From Halodurantibacterium daqingensis (lineage in GTDB: Bacteria; Pseudomonadota; Alphaproteobacteria; Rhodobacterales; Rhodobacteraceae), in assembly GCF_042666235.1 (NCBI RefSeq), contig NZ_JBHTFQ010000005.1, positions 1-64,000 on the forward strand: a DNA stretch of 64,000 nt, written 5' to 3'. The position numbers and the translations under genes were made by a program. Below are positions 26,151-35,414 of the stretch, piece by piece. Positions within the stretch are counted from its first letter, which is position 1; every line of letters starts with the position of its first letter. Under the pieces are notes generated by a model. The model was not told where the DNA came from. It ran no database searches and saw only the letters and a program-made list of their open reading frames with translations.

Positions 26151-27241
26151 CACAGCCCTCCGCCTCGGACCGCCTGTCACGTCTTCAGGCGCAGATGTCC
26201 CGCACGGGAACCGATTTGCTGGCACTGGCGCCCGGGGCGCATATGCGCTGGCTTCTGGGCTTTGCGCCCCATCCCGATGAACGGCTGTGCCTGCTTCTGA
26301 TCGGGCGCGATGCGGCGGGCTTCGTGATGCCCGCACTCAACGCCAATGAGGCACGCCAGCACAGCGATCTGCCCTTTGCCGAATGGGAGGATGCCGAAGG
26401 TCCCGGGCAGGCGCTGGCCGCGATGATCGCGCGGATCTGCCCTGCCCCGGGCCAGCTTGCGCTTGACGAAACGATGCGGGCCGATCATGCGCTGCTGATC
26501 CTCGATGCGCTTCCGAATGCCGCCCGCCGGCTTGCGGCAGCCGATGTCGGCGCGCTGCGCCGGATCAAGGATGCGAGCGAAATCGCCGCTCTTGCTGAAA
26601 ACGCCCGGATCGCCGACGCGGCGCAAGACGCCGTGCGCGCCGCCCTGCGCCCCGGCGTGACCGAACGCGAGATGGTGCAGGTGGCGCGTGATGCCTTTGC
26701 GAAAGCCGGCGCGCAATGTGAATTCGCCATTGTGGCCTTCGGCCCGAACAGCGCCTTTCCCCATCATCACCCGGGTCCGCGGGCGCTGACAGAGGGCGAT
26801 GTGGTGCTGGTCGATATCGGCGGGCGGCGCGGGGGCCACGTGTCCGACATCACGCGGATGGCGGCCCTTGGCCATGCGCCCGAAGGCTATGCCGAGGTGC
26901 ATGCCGTGGTCGAGGCGGCGGTGCTCGCTGCACTGGCCGCTGTGCGTCCGGGCGTTCCCGTTCATGCGGTAGATGATGCCGCACGCGGCGTGATCACCGA
27001 CGCAGGCTATGGCGCCTTCTTTACGCACCGCGTCGGGCACGGTCTTGGCACCGAGGTGCATGAGCCACCTTACGTGACCGCGACGAACCGTGAACCGCTG
27101 CGCGAAGGCATGGTCTTCACGATCGAGCCGGGGATCTATCTGCCCGGACGGTTCGGTATCCGGCTGGAGGAAGTCGCCGTGGTGACGGCTGCCGGTGCGC
27201 AGATCCTGTCAGCCCGGTCCCGGGACCTGCATATCGTCTGA
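26147..27241 (+). CDS. M24-family Xaa-Pro peptidase
   Basis: 364 residues. An N-terminal creatinase-like domain is followed by the pita-bread metallopeptidase domain. Metal ligands appear in VLVDIGGRRGGHVSDITR (two Asp), HRVGHGLGTEVHEPPYV (His), FTIEPGIYLPG (Glu) and GIRLEEVAVV (Glu). These cleave Xaa-Pro bonds or act on related amides. It has no signal peptide, so it would work in the cytoplasm on peptides brought in by the adjacent importer. Creatinase-like or dimethylsulfoniopropionate-lyase-like members share this fold, so the substrate is not fixed. Confidence 0.92.
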   Translation: MTQPSASDRLSRLQAQMSRTGTDLLALAPGAHMRWLLGFAPHPDERLCLLLIGRDAAGFVMPALNANEARQHSDLPFAEWEDAEGPGQALAAMIARICPAPGQLALDETMRADHALLILDALPNAARRLAAADVGALRRIKDASEIAALAENARIADAAQDAVRAALRPGVTEREMVQVARDAFAKAGAQCEFAIVAFGPNSAFPHHHPGPRALTEGDVVLVDIGGRRGGHVSDITRMAALGHAPEGYAEVHAVVEAAVLAALAAVRPGVPVHAVDDAARGVITDAGYGAFFTHRVGHGLGTEVHEPPYVTATNREPLREGMVFTIEPGIYLPGRFGIRLEEVAVVTAAGAQILSARSRDLHIV

Positions 27242-27859
27242 AACCGAGGCCAACGACAGGCCGTGGATGGGCCGCCCTTGCGCCACCCCGCTTCGGCAAG
27301 CCGGGACCCGGTGACCCCGCGCGGTCTGCCATCCATGACTGCGGCATGCCGTCATCCATCGCGACCGGCGCCTGCGCGGCACCGCCCGCCCATGTTGCGA
27401 AGATCTGGACGGCCCCCACCTCGACCGGCGGACCTCATGGCAGCGTGTCAGATCGGGCATGATGCGGATCGATCCTGTCCCCGCGCCTGCCGCCTTCGCC
27501 TGATCCGTGCTTGCCTGCGCCACCGGAAGCGAGTGCAGCGGCCGGCACGGTGCCCGGAGCGACAGGCATGGTTGCCGCCGCCCTGCCGCGGAGGGCGCCG
27601 CGGGCCTCGGCAAGCAGTCTGGCCATCCTGCCGCGACCTGCGCCCAAGCGGCCCTGCGGCTTCATCGCACCGGAGTCATTCCCGGACCGGATCCCGGCAA
27701 GCACATGCTGCCTGTGCCACACCTTGATCATCGCTGGGCGACGCATGGCGTCAAGATGGCAAAATGCACGCAGATCCGCGAAGTAAAACGATCACCAAAC
27801 GCACATTTCCTTGCAAGCCTGATCCGAATCAATCATTCTCCTGATGGGGGAGGAACGTG
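27242..27859. other. gap before the DeoR-type regulator gene
   Basis: About 620 bases. The first 480 are GC-rich with no recognisable protein on either strand. The last 100 bases (around 27755-27845) are clearly AT-richer and probably carry the promoter and operator of the sugar operon. No exact operator repeat was found. Confidence 0.5.
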
Positions 27860-28639
27860 ATGCGCGATCGGCAACGCCACGAGGCGATCCTGCGGATACT
27901 GGAAGACAGGCCCTTCATCTCGGTGAACGACCTGACCGCCGAGATCGGTGTCTCGGCGGCCTCGATCCGGCGGGATATCGACAAGCTTTACGGCGCGGGT
28001 CTGGCACAGAAGGTTCACGGCGGAATTGCCGCCCTCACCAGCCGGACCGACCGCAAGCCAAAGGCACTGCCCTTTGTCGTCAATCGCGACATCGCCGTGG
28101 CCGCAAAGCAGCGCATCGCGCAGAAGGCGGGCGAACTGGTCCGTGATGGCAGCCTGATCATCATTCACGGCGGCTCGACCTGCTTTCACTTTGGCGCCCA
28201 TATCGCCAACCGCAACGTGCGGGTCTTCACCAACTCCATGCCGCTTGCCGCCTATCTGGCCGAACATGGCACCTGTCAGCTGACAGTCGGGGGTGGCGAT
28301 CTGCACCGCGAACCGGGGGTGCTCTATAACCCGGTGCGGGTCGAGCCGGGCTTTTACGGATCGCAGTTCTTTGTCGGCGCGCTCGGGGTCAGTTCGCGGG
28401 GGTTGCTGGAATCGCACCCGCTTCTGGTACGTTTCATCAACGAAATGGTCGGCCTTGCCAACGAGGTCGTGGTTCTGGTGGACAGCCGCAAGTTTTCCGA
28501 ACGTCCCCCAACGGTGGCGCTGCCGTTGCAACGGATCAGCAAGCTGGTCACCGATGATGGCCTGTCGGACAGCGACGCCCGGATGCTCGAGGATCAGGGC
28601 GTGGAGTACATCATCGCCGACCGAGAGGTCGCCCCATGA
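27860..28639 (+). CDS. DeoR-family transcriptional regulator
   Basis: 259 residues. N-terminal DeoR helix-turn-helix (RQRHEAILRILEDRPFISVNDLTAEIGVSAASIRRDIDKL), then HGGIA, followed by a sugar-phosphate-binding domain with IIIHGGSTCFHFG, VFTNSMPLAAYL and VVVLVDSRKF. Such repressors respond to a phosphorylated sugar. A GTG lies three bases before the ATG; the ATG is preferred because GGGGGAGG stands six bases away. The gene overlaps the next by ATGA and heads the sugar operon. Confidence 0.93.
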   Translation: MRDRQRHEAILRILEDRPFISVNDLTAEIGVSAASIRRDIDKLYGAGLAQKVHGGIAALTSRTDRKPKALPFVVNRDIAVAAKQRIAQKAGELVRDGSLIIIHGGSTCFHFGAHIANRNVRVFTNSMPLAAYLAEHGTCQLTVGGGDLHREPGVLYNPVRVEPGFYGSQFFVGALGVSSRGLLESHPLLVRFINEMVGLANEVVVLVDSRKFSERPPTVALPLQRISKLVTDDGLSDSDARMLEDQGVEYIIADREVAP

Positions 28640-30210
28640 CGCCCGCCACAACCACGCCCGTGACAGTAGTGCAGGACGTTCGGATCCCGGTGCTTGAGAT
28701 GCGCGGCATCTCCAAGACGTTCGGCTCCATCCGGGCATTGCGGGACGTGTCGCTGACCCTGCATGCCGGCGAGGTTCATGCGCTGATGGGTGAAAACGGC
28801 GCCGGGAAGTCGACGCTGATGAAGATCCTCTCGGGCGCTTATATCGCCGATCCGGGAGGCGAGGTTCTGGTGGCGGGCGCGGCCTTGGCAACCGGTGATC
28901 CCAAGGCCGCCAAGGCCGCGGGCATCGCGGTGATCTATCAGGAGCTTGCGCTTGCCCCGAACCTCACCGTGGCAGAGAACCTGTTTCTGGGCGCTGAATA
29001 CGCCACGGCCGGCATCGTCAACCGCAGGCGCATGGCCGAGGAGACGCGCCCGATCCTCAGGCGCCTGGGGGTTACCTTCGGCCCCGGCACGCCGGTGGCC
29101 GCATTGTCGATGGGCGAACGGCAGCTGGTCGAGATCGCCCGCGCGCTGGGGGCGAAGGCCCGCATCATCGTGATGGACGAACCCACCACGTCGCTTTCCA
29201 GCCGCGAGACGGAAAAGCTGTTCGAGGTGATCGCAGATCTTCGGTCTCAGGGCATCGCCATCGTCTATATCAGCCACCGGATGGAAGAAATCTATCGCCT
29301 GTCGGATCGCTGCTCGGTGCTGCGTGACGGTTCCTATGTCGGCACACTCGACCGGTCCGAGCTTTCGGCACCGCGGCTTGTGTCGATGATGGTCGGGCGC
29401 GATCTCAGCACCTTCTACAAGAAGGAGCACAAGGCCACCGCGGCAGGCGAGGTCGTGCTGCAGGTCGAAGGAATGGGCGATGGGCGTCTTGTCCGCGACT
29501 GCTCGTTCGAGGTTCGCGCGGGCGAAGTTCTGGGGATCGCCGGGCTGGTGGGTTCGGGACGGACGGAACTTGCACGCCTGATCTATGGCGCGGATCCGGC
29601 TGTGACCGGCCGGGTGATCCTCGACGGGCAGGAGGTCACGCCCCGCGCCCCGCGCGAGGCATTGGCGAAGGGGATCGTCTATCTGACCGAGGACCGGAAG
29701 GGCCTCGGGCTGTTCCTTGACATGACAATTTCCGAAAACGTCAATATCTGCGTGATGGAGCGCGACGCGCGTCCCGGCAGCCTTGTCAACTTTCGCCGCG
29801 CGGGCGAACGGGCGCGCGCGGCAATGGCAGCGCTTGCGATCAAGGCGCCTTCGCCCGCCCTGACGACCGGCGCGCTGTCGGGCGGGAATCAGCAGAAGGT
29901 GCTGCTGGCACGGTTGCTGGAGCTTGATCCGCGCGTGATCCTCCTGGACGAACCGACACGCGGCGTCGATGTGGGCGCGAAATCCGAGATTTACCGGCTT
30001 ATCGACTCGCTTGCAGCGCGCGGCATGGCCATCGTCATGATCTCGAGCGAATTGCCCGAGATCATCGGCGTCGCCGACCGGGTGATCGTGATGCGCGACG
30101 GCCGCATTGCCGGCGAGGTGACGGCGGCACCCGGGGATCCGATAACGCAGGAAGCGATCATGGTCCTGTCCACCGGGGCGGCCCCCGATGTGCCCGAACC
30201 ACCAGCATAA
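28636..30210 (+). CDS. sugar ABC transporter, double ATP-binding protein (RbsA-like)
   Basis: 524 residues with two fused ATPase halves. First half: Walker A GENGAGKST (52-60), signature LSMGERQLVEIARAL, Walker B IIVMDEPTTSLSS. Second half: degenerate Walker A region GLVGSGRTELARLIYG, signature LSGGNQQKVLLARLL, Walker B VILLDEPTRGVDVG. The degenerate second site is usual for RbsA/AraG/XylG proteins. Coupled by ATGA to the regulator gene. Confidence 0.95.
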   Translation: MTPATTTPVTVVQDVRIPVLEMRGISKTFGSIRALRDVSLTLHAGEVHALMGENGAGKSTLMKILSGAYIADPGGEVLVAGAALATGDPKAAKAAGIAVIYQELALAPNLTVAENLFLGAEYATAGIVNRRRMAEETRPILRRLGVTFGPGTPVAALSMGERQLVEIARALGAKARIIVMDEPTTSLSSRETEKLFEVIADLRSQGIAIVYISHRMEEIYRLSDRCSVLRDGSYVGTLDRSELSAPRLVSMMVGRDLSTFYKKEHKATAAGEVVLQVEGMGDGRLVRDCSFEVRAGEVLGIAGLVGSGRTELARLIYGADPAVTGRVILDGQEVTPRAPREALAKGIVYLTEDRKGLGLFLDMTISENVNICVMERDARPGSLVNFRRAGERARAAMAALAIKAPSPALTTGALSGGNQQKVLLARLLELDPRVILLDEPTRGVDVGAKSEIYRLIDSLAARGMAIVMISSELPEIIGVADRVIVMRDGRIAGEVTAAPGDPITQEAIMVLSTGAAPDVPEPPA

Positions 30211-30244
30211 GCCCGTGCAGAATGACCGCTGAGGAGACACCCTG

Positions 30245-31228
30245 ATGACCGACACGAGCCAACAGTCCATGCTGGACCGGCGCGCCAGGATGCGCACCTT
30301 GGTCCGCGCCCTTGGCATGTTGCCGGTGCTCATCCTGCTTGCCATCGGATTCGAGATGATCAGCGGGCGCTTCATGTCCGCGAACAACCTGTCGATCGTG
30401 ATGCAGCAGGCCTCGATCAACATCGTTCTGGCTGCGGGGATGACCTATGTGATCCTGACCGGCGGGATCGACCTTTCGGTCGGATCAATCCTTTCGGCCG
30501 CGGCGATGGCGGCGCTGATCGTTTCGCTCTCGCCCGAATGGGGCATGATGGGTATTCCCGCCGGGATGGCGATGGGGCTTCTTTTCGGCCTGATCAACGG
30601 CTGCCTGATCGCCTTCATCCGGTTGCCCCCCTTCATCGTGACGCTTGGTTCCTTGACGGCCGTGCGCGGGATCGCCCGGCTGATGGGGGCGGACACGACC
30701 GTGTTCAACGCAAATCTTCCCTTCGCGGCGATGGGCAATGCGACCTTCCTCGGCATTCCCTGGCTTGCCATCATCGCGATCGGGGTCATCGTGATCTCTT
30801 GGTTCATCCTGCGCCGGACCGTGCTGGGCACCTGGATCTATGCCGTGGGCGGCAACCAGGAAGCCGCGCGCCTGACAGGGATCAAGGTCTGGCTGGTGCT
30901 GCTTTTCGTCTATGGCATCTCGGGCTTTCTGGCAGGGCTTGGGGGGGTCATGTCGGCTTCGCGGCTTTATGCGGCCAACGGGTTGCAACTGGGCCAGGCC
31001 TATGAACTTGACGCGATCGCCGCAGTGATCCTTGGCGGGACCAGTTTCGTCGGGGGCGTCGGCTCGATCTGGGGCACGCTGATCGGCGCGCTGATCATTG
31101 CGGTGCTGTCGAACGGGCTGATCCTCAGCGGGGTCTCCGACATCTGGCAGTTCATCATCAAGGGGCTTGTCATCATCGTGGCAGTCTCGCTTGACCGGCT
31201 GCGCCTTCAGGGCGGCGCCCGGACCTGA
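30245..31228 (+). CDS. sugar ABC transporter permease (RbsC-like)
   Basis: 327 residues, about eight to ten membrane spans. Family motifs are MTYVILTGGIDLSVGSILSAAAMAAL, GLINGCLIAFIRLPPFIVTLGSL and the docking region VGGNQEAARLTGIKV. The C-terminal block AVILGGTSFVGGVGSIWGTLIGALII is typical of RbsC/AraH. It works with the ATPase upstream and the binding protein downstream. Confidence 0.95.
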   Translation: MTDTSQQSMLDRRARMRTLVRALGMLPVLILLAIGFEMISGRFMSANNLSIVMQQASINIVLAAGMTYVILTGGIDLSVGSILSAAAMAALIVSLSPEWGMMGIPAGMAMGLLFGLINGCLIAFIRLPPFIVTLGSLTAVRGIARLMGADTTVFNANLPFAAMGNATFLGIPWLAIIAIGVIVISWFILRRTVLGTWIYAVGGNQEAARLTGIKVWLVLLFVYGISGFLAGLGGVMSASRLYAANGLQLGQAYELDAIAAVILGGTSFVGGVGSIWGTLIGALIIAVLSNGLILSGVSDIWQFIIKGLVIIVAVSLDRLRLQGGART

Positions 31229-31266
31229 ACCGACCCTTTCCACCATCGCATCATCGGGAGGATACC

Positions 31267-32205
31267 ATGCGATCGACTTCAAGACTTATGACGACAGCCG
31301 CCGCCGTGATGGTTCTGGCGGGCAGCGCCAACGCCCAGGAACTGCAACGGATCGGCATCTCGGTCGGCCTTCTGGGCAACCCGTTCTTCGTCGCGACCAT
31401 CGCGGGGATCGAGGACCGCGCCCGCGAGATCAACCCGAACGTGGAAGTCACTTCGGTCTCTGCCGATTATGACCTGAACCGCCAGTCGTCGCAGATCGAC
31501 AGCTTCATCGCGGCCGGCATGGACATCATCATGCTGAACGCCGTCGATGCCGAGGCAATCGCCCCCGCCGTGGCCCGTGCCAAGGCAGCGGGCGTCGTCG
31601 TCGCGGCCTTTGACGTGTCGGCCCCCGGCGCCGATGTCACCGTGATGACCGATAACGTCGACGCCGGTCGCAAGGCCTGCCAGTACATTGTCGATCATCT
31701 GGGCGGCACGGGCGATGTGGTCATCATCAACGGCCCGCAATCGTCCTCGATCCGCGACCGGGTGCAAGGCTGCCAGGAAGTCTTCGGCGCGCATGAGGGC
31801 ATCAATGTCCTCTCGGCCGACCAGAACGGCCAGGGGTCGCGCGATGGCGGGCTGAACGTGATGCAGGGCCTTCTGACCCGTTACGACAACATCGACGCGG
31901 TGTTTGCGATCAACGACCCGACCGCGATCGGCGCGCAGCTTGCGGCGCGTCAGCTCGGCCGGTCGGAATTCATCATCACCGGCGTCGACGGCGCCCCGGA
32001 TATCGAAGAGGCGCTGCGCGATCCGAACGCGCTCATCAAGGCGTCGGCCTCGCAGGATCCCTATGTGATGGCGGGTCAGGCGCTGGAAATGGCCTATGAG
32101 TTCTTCCAGGGCAACACCCCCGAGGAAGACACCGTGCTGCTGGAACCGCAGCTGATCACGGCCGAGAACCTCGATACCTATCAGGGCTGGACGGCCGTCC
32201 GCTGA
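31267..32205 (+). CDS. sugar ABC transporter substrate-binding protein (RbsB-like)
   Basis: 312 residues, periplasmic type I binding protein. Signal peptide STSRLMTTAAAVMVLAGSANAQ. The fold is marked by IGISVGLLGNPFFVATIAG, DGIIMLNAVDA-type (DIIMLNAVDAEAIAPAVARA), DVVIINGPQSSSIRDRVQG and IITGVDGAPDIEEAL. The ligand is probably a monosaccharide; enzymes downstream suggest a pentose or ketopentose. GGGAGG lies upstream of ATG 31267. Confidence 0.95.
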   Translation: MRSTSRLMTTAAAVMVLAGSANAQELQRIGISVGLLGNPFFVATIAGIEDRAREINPNVEVTSVSADYDLNRQSSQIDSFIAAGMDIIMLNAVDAEAIAPAVARAKAAGVVVAAFDVSAPGADVTVMTDNVDAGRKACQYIVDHLGGTGDVVIINGPQSSSIRDRVQGCQEVFGAHEGINVLSADQNGQGSRDGGLNVMQGLLTRYDNIDAVFAINDPTAIGAQLAARQLGRSEFIITGVDGAPDIEEALRDPNALIKASASQDPYVMAGQALEMAYEFFQGNTPEEDTVLLEPQLITAENLDTYQGWTAVR

Positions 32206-32209
32206 TCCC

Positions 32210-32240
32210 CCGGCCCGGCCCCCGCATCGGGGGGCCGGGC
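32210..32240 (+). terminator. long GC hairpin between the binding-protein and araD-like genes
   Basis: CCCGGCCCCCG pairs with CGGGGGGCCGGG (one extra G) across the loop CAT, a few bases after the binding-protein stop. No T-run follows. It probably attenuates read-through or protects the upstream mRNA, lowering enzyme expression relative to the receptor. Confidence 0.7.
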
Positions 32241-32283
32241 GCAACCCGTTTGACCGCAACCCTGCAAAGCCGAGACGCGCCGC

Positions 32284-32988
32284 ATGTCCGCCCCATCGCT
32301 CAGCCACCTGAAAGAGGCCGTGCTGCAGGCCAATCTCGCCACCGTTCAGCACGGGCTGGTGATCGCCACCTTCGGCAATGCAAGCGGCATCGACCGCGAT
32401 CAGGGCCGCGTCGTGATCAAACCGAGCGGCGTGCCCTATGACGGCATGACCGCCGATGCGATGGTGGTGACGGATCTCGAGGGTCAGGTCCTCGACAACC
32501 GGCTGCGGCCCTCGTCCGACCTTGGCACGCATCTGGCGCTTTACCGCGCCTTTCCGGGCATCGGCGCGGTGATCCACACCCATTCCACCTTTGCCACGAT
32601 CATGGCGCAGGCGATGGCGCCGATCCCCTGCCTCGGCACGACCCATGCCGATTATTTCCGCGGCGAGATCCCCGTGACCCGCCCCCTGACGCCCGAAGAG
32701 ATCGCGGGCGATTATGTCGCGGCCACCGGTGCGGTGATTATCGAGACCTTTGCCGATCGTGACCCGCTTGAGGTGCCGGCCGTTCTGGTCGCGGGCCACG
32801 GACCCTTTGTCTGGGGCCGCACCCCCGATCAGGCGGCGCTGAACGCGCTGATCCTCGAAGAGGTCGCGCGGATGGCCTGGCACGCGCTGATGCTGCGCCC
32901 CGATCTGCCGCCGATCCCCGCGCCGCTTCTGGACCGGCATTTCCTGCGCAAGCACGGCGCCGGCGCGACCTATGGGCAGCCGGCATGA
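32284..32988 (+). CDS. araD: L-ribulose-5-phosphate 4-epimerase-like class II aldolase
   Basis: 234 residues of the AraD/FucA family. Zinc ligands are H98 and H100 (VIHTHSTF) and H172 (VAGHGPFVWG); GNASGIDRDQGRVVIKPSGVPY is the phosphate-binding region. It would convert L-ribulose 5-phosphate to D-xylulose 5-phosphate. The length and GHGPF motif favour the 4-epimerase over fuculose aldolase. Overlaps the kinase gene by ATGA, a classic araD-araB type pairing, but no araA is nearby. Confidence 0.88.
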   Translation: MSAPSLSHLKEAVLQANLATVQHGLVIATFGNASGIDRDQGRVVIKPSGVPYDGMTADAMVVTDLEGQVLDNRLRPSSDLGTHLALYRAFPGIGAVIHTHSTFATIMAQAMAPIPCLGTTHADYFRGEIPVTRPLTPEEIAGDYVAATGAVIIETFADRDPLEVPAVLVAGHGPFVWGRTPDQAALNALILEEVARMAWHALMLRPDLPPIPAPLLDRHFLRKHGAGATYGQPA

Positions 32989-34589
32989 CCGGGACGGCAC
33001 CACAACTGGTCGCGGGGGCGGATTTCGGCACGCTCAGCGTGCGGGTGACGATCATGGACAGCGCGGCGGGCGAGGTTCTGGCGACCGCCACCGCGCCCTA
33101 TCCGCTCAAACGCAGCGCGGCGGACCCGTTGCTGGGCCAGCAGGCCCATGCGGACCATATGGAGGCCCTCACCCTTGCCATGCAAGAGGGGATCGCCACC
33201 GCCGGGATCGACGGGCAGGCCATCGCGGCCTTTGCCGCCGACACGACCGGGTCGAGCGTGGTGATGCTCGATGCCGGGATGCAGCCGCTCGACGACTATT
33301 ACCTCTGGTGCGATCACCGCGCCCATGCCGAGGCGGCCGAGATCACCGCCGCCGCCCGCGACCGGGGGCTGGAGGCGCTGAACTGGTGCGGCGGCACCTA
33401 TAGCCATGAATGGGGCTATGCGAAGCTGCTGCATTTCCTGCGTCACAACCCGGGCGCCCGCGACCGGCTCGGCACGGCGATGGAACATTGCGACATGGTG
33501 GTCGCGACGCTTTGCGGGATCACCGATCCTGGCGCCCTGCCCCGCAGCATCTGCGCCATGGGCCACAAATGGATGTGGTCGCCCCGCTGGGGCGGATTGC
33601 CGCCGCAGGATTTCCTGAGCTCGGTCGACCCGCTGCTGGACGGGATCAATGCGCGGCTCTCGGGCCGGTTCGGCACCTCGGACCAGGTGGCCGGACATCT
33701 TGCGCCTCAATGGGCGGCGCAGCTTGGATTGCGCCCGGGCATCCCGATCCCCTTCGGCGGCTTCGATGCGCATTGGGATGCAGTGGGCGCAGGCATCCGT
33801 CCGGGGGAAGTGGTCAACGTGGTCGGCACCTCGACCTGCATCATCGCCGCAATCAACGCGGACAGCCCGCCCGTCGCGGGCATCTGCGGCGCCGTGCCCG
33901 GCAGTGTCCTGCCCGGGGCGATGGGGGTGGAGGCGGGGCAGTCAGCCACAGGCGACATCTTCGAGGCGATTGCCCGACGCGCCGGCACCGATGTTGCGAG
34001 CCTTTCGGCGCTGATCGAAGGCCACGGCCCGGCCTCGACCGGGCTTCTGCGCCTTGTCTGGGACAACGGTGATCGGACGATCCTTGTCCGCCCCGATCTC
34101 GGCGGGGTCACGCTTGGCTGGGATCTGGCCCATACCGCCGCCGACGAACTGCATGCCGCAATCGAGGGAATGGCGATGCATGTGCGCCTTATCCTTGACC
34201 GTATGGGCCAGGGCGCGCGCTTTATTCGGGTGATCAACGCGGGCGGGATTCCGCAGAAGAATCCGGTGCTCAACCGCATCTACGCCGATGTGCTGGGAAC
34301 CGAGGTGCATGTGCCCGCCTCATCGCCGGTAGGGATTGGCGCCTGCATCTTCGCGGCTCTTGCCGCCGGACATTTCCAGGACGTCGCCAGTGCGCAAGCG
34401 CAGCTTTGTCCGCCTGCGCGCGTCTTCAGGCCTAATCCCGCGACGCGCGCCACCTATGACGCGCTGCAGGATCTCTTCACCGATCTTTACCACGGCTTCG
34501 GGGAAGGCCGTGCCCTGGATCTGGGCGCTGTCCTGCCCCGGTTGCGGCAATTCCGTCTGTCTCGTGCCCAGGAAGGAGACCTGTCATGA
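32985..34589 (+). CDS. araB: ribulokinase-like FGGY kinase
   Basis: 534 residues. The N-terminal FGGY ATPase half starts LVAGADFGTLSVRVTIMD; FAADTTGSSVVMLDAG and YYLWCDHRA are typical of ribulokinases. The second half has VVNVVGTSTCIIA and the family signature RVINAGGIPQKNPVLNRIYA. It would phosphorylate L-ribulose (or a related ketopentitol/ketopentose) at C5. Length fits AraB (about 540-560). Stop overlaps the aldolase start by ATGA. Confidence 0.9.
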   Translation: MTGTAPQLVAGADFGTLSVRVTIMDSAAGEVLATATAPYPLKRSAADPLLGQQAHADHMEALTLAMQEGIATAGIDGQAIAAFAADTTGSSVVMLDAGMQPLDDYYLWCDHRAHAEAAEITAAARDRGLEALNWCGGTYSHEWGYAKLLHFLRHNPGARDRLGTAMEHCDMVVATLCGITDPGALPRSICAMGHKWMWSPRWGGLPPQDFLSSVDPLLDGINARLSGRFGTSDQVAGHLAPQWAAQLGLRPGIPIPFGGFDAHWDAVGAGIRPGEVVNVVGTSTCIIAAINADSPPVAGICGAVPGSVLPGAMGVEAGQSATGDIFEAIARRAGTDVASLSALIEGHGPASTGLLRLVWDNGDRTILVRPDLGGVTLGWDLAHTAADELHAAIEGMAMHVRLILDRMGQGARFIRVINAGGIPQKNPVLNRIYADVLGTEVHVPASSPVGIGACIFAALAAGHFQDVASAQAQLCPPARVFRPNPATRATYDALQDLFTDLYHGFGEGRALDLGAVLPRLRQFRLSRAQEGDLS

Positions 34590-35410
34590 AAAGCGCCCGG
34601 ATCAACCGGCTGTTCGGGCCTTCCGGCAATTGCTTCGACGTGGCCATAGATCATGGCATGTTCAACGAGGCGTCCTTCCTGGGCGGAATCGAGGACATGC
34701 AGGCGGCGATCCGCCTCGTTGCGGCCGCGCGACCGGATGCGATCCAGCTTCCTCCCGGCACAGCGCCCATCCTTCAGGCACTTCCCGGCAAGGACCGTCC
34801 GGCGCTGGTGCTGCGCACCGACATCGCGAATGTCTATGGCACGCCGCTGCCGCGCAGCCTCTTTTCCGAACTCATCGACCGGCCGGTGGAACAGGCTGTG
34901 GTGCTTGATGCGGCCTGCGTGGTGGTCAACCTTCTGCTGCTGCCAGATCAGCCCGACCTGCACCGCGCGTGCATTCGCAACATCAACAGGCTGAAGCGCG
35001 AATGCGAGGTCATGGGCATGCCGCTGATGGTCGAACCGCTGGTGATGCAGGACAATGCGCGGGGCGGCTATATGGTCAATGGCGACCTTGGGCTTATTCT
35101 GCCGCTCGTGCGTCAGGCTGCCGAGCTGGGCGCCGATATCATCAAGGCCGATCCCTGCGACGATGTGCAGGAGTATCATCGCGTGATCGAAGTCGCACAG
35201 GGCCTCCCGGTTCTTGTGCGCGGCGGCGGCAAGGTTTCGGACCGCGAGATCCTTGAGCGGACATCCGAACTGATGAAGCAGGGCGCGCGCGGAATCGTCT
35301 ATGGGCGCAACGTGATCCACAATACCAATCCCGCCGGCATTACCCGGGCCCTGATGGCGGTTGTGCACGATGGTGCCACGCCCGACTCCGCCATGGCGCA
35401 TCTGGGCTGA
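34586..35410 (+). CDS. class I aldolase, DeoC/FbaB/LsrF-like
   Basis: 274 residues. A TIM-barrel aldolase of the DhnA-type class I fructose-bisphosphate/LsrF group: FDVAIDHGMFNEASFLGG near the start, MPLMVEPLVMQDN in the middle, and the Schiff-base lysine K187 in LGADIIKADPCDD. GGGKVSDREIL and RGIVYGRNVIHN supply the phosphate-binding end. It likely splits or makes a ketose 1-phosphate or bisphosphate, perhaps the product of the PfkB kinase at the operon end. Start fixed by ATGA overlap and GGAGA. Confidence 0.85.
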   Translation: MKSARINRLFGPSGNCFDVAIDHGMFNEASFLGGIEDMQAAIRLVAAARPDAIQLPPGTAPILQALPGKDRPALVLRTDIANVYGTPLPRSLFSELIDRPVEQAVVLDAACVVVNLLLLPDQPDLHRACIRNINRLKRECEVMGMPLMVEPLVMQDNARGGYMVNGDLGLILPLVRQAAELGADIIKADPCDDVQEYHRVIEVAQGLPVLVRGGGKVSDREILERTSELMKQGARGIVYGRNVIHNTNPAGITRALMAVVHDGATPDSAMAHLG

Positions 35411-35414
35411 TCCG

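Noticed and set aside
27435..27746. Minus-strand frame in the gap before the DeoR gene
   Set aside because: Low-complexity Arg/Ala/Gly product, no ribosome-binding site, no family.
28594..33003. Two long minus-strand frames opposite the sugar importer genes
   Set aside because: Antisense to well-supported RbsA- and RbsB-like genes; no recognisable motifs.
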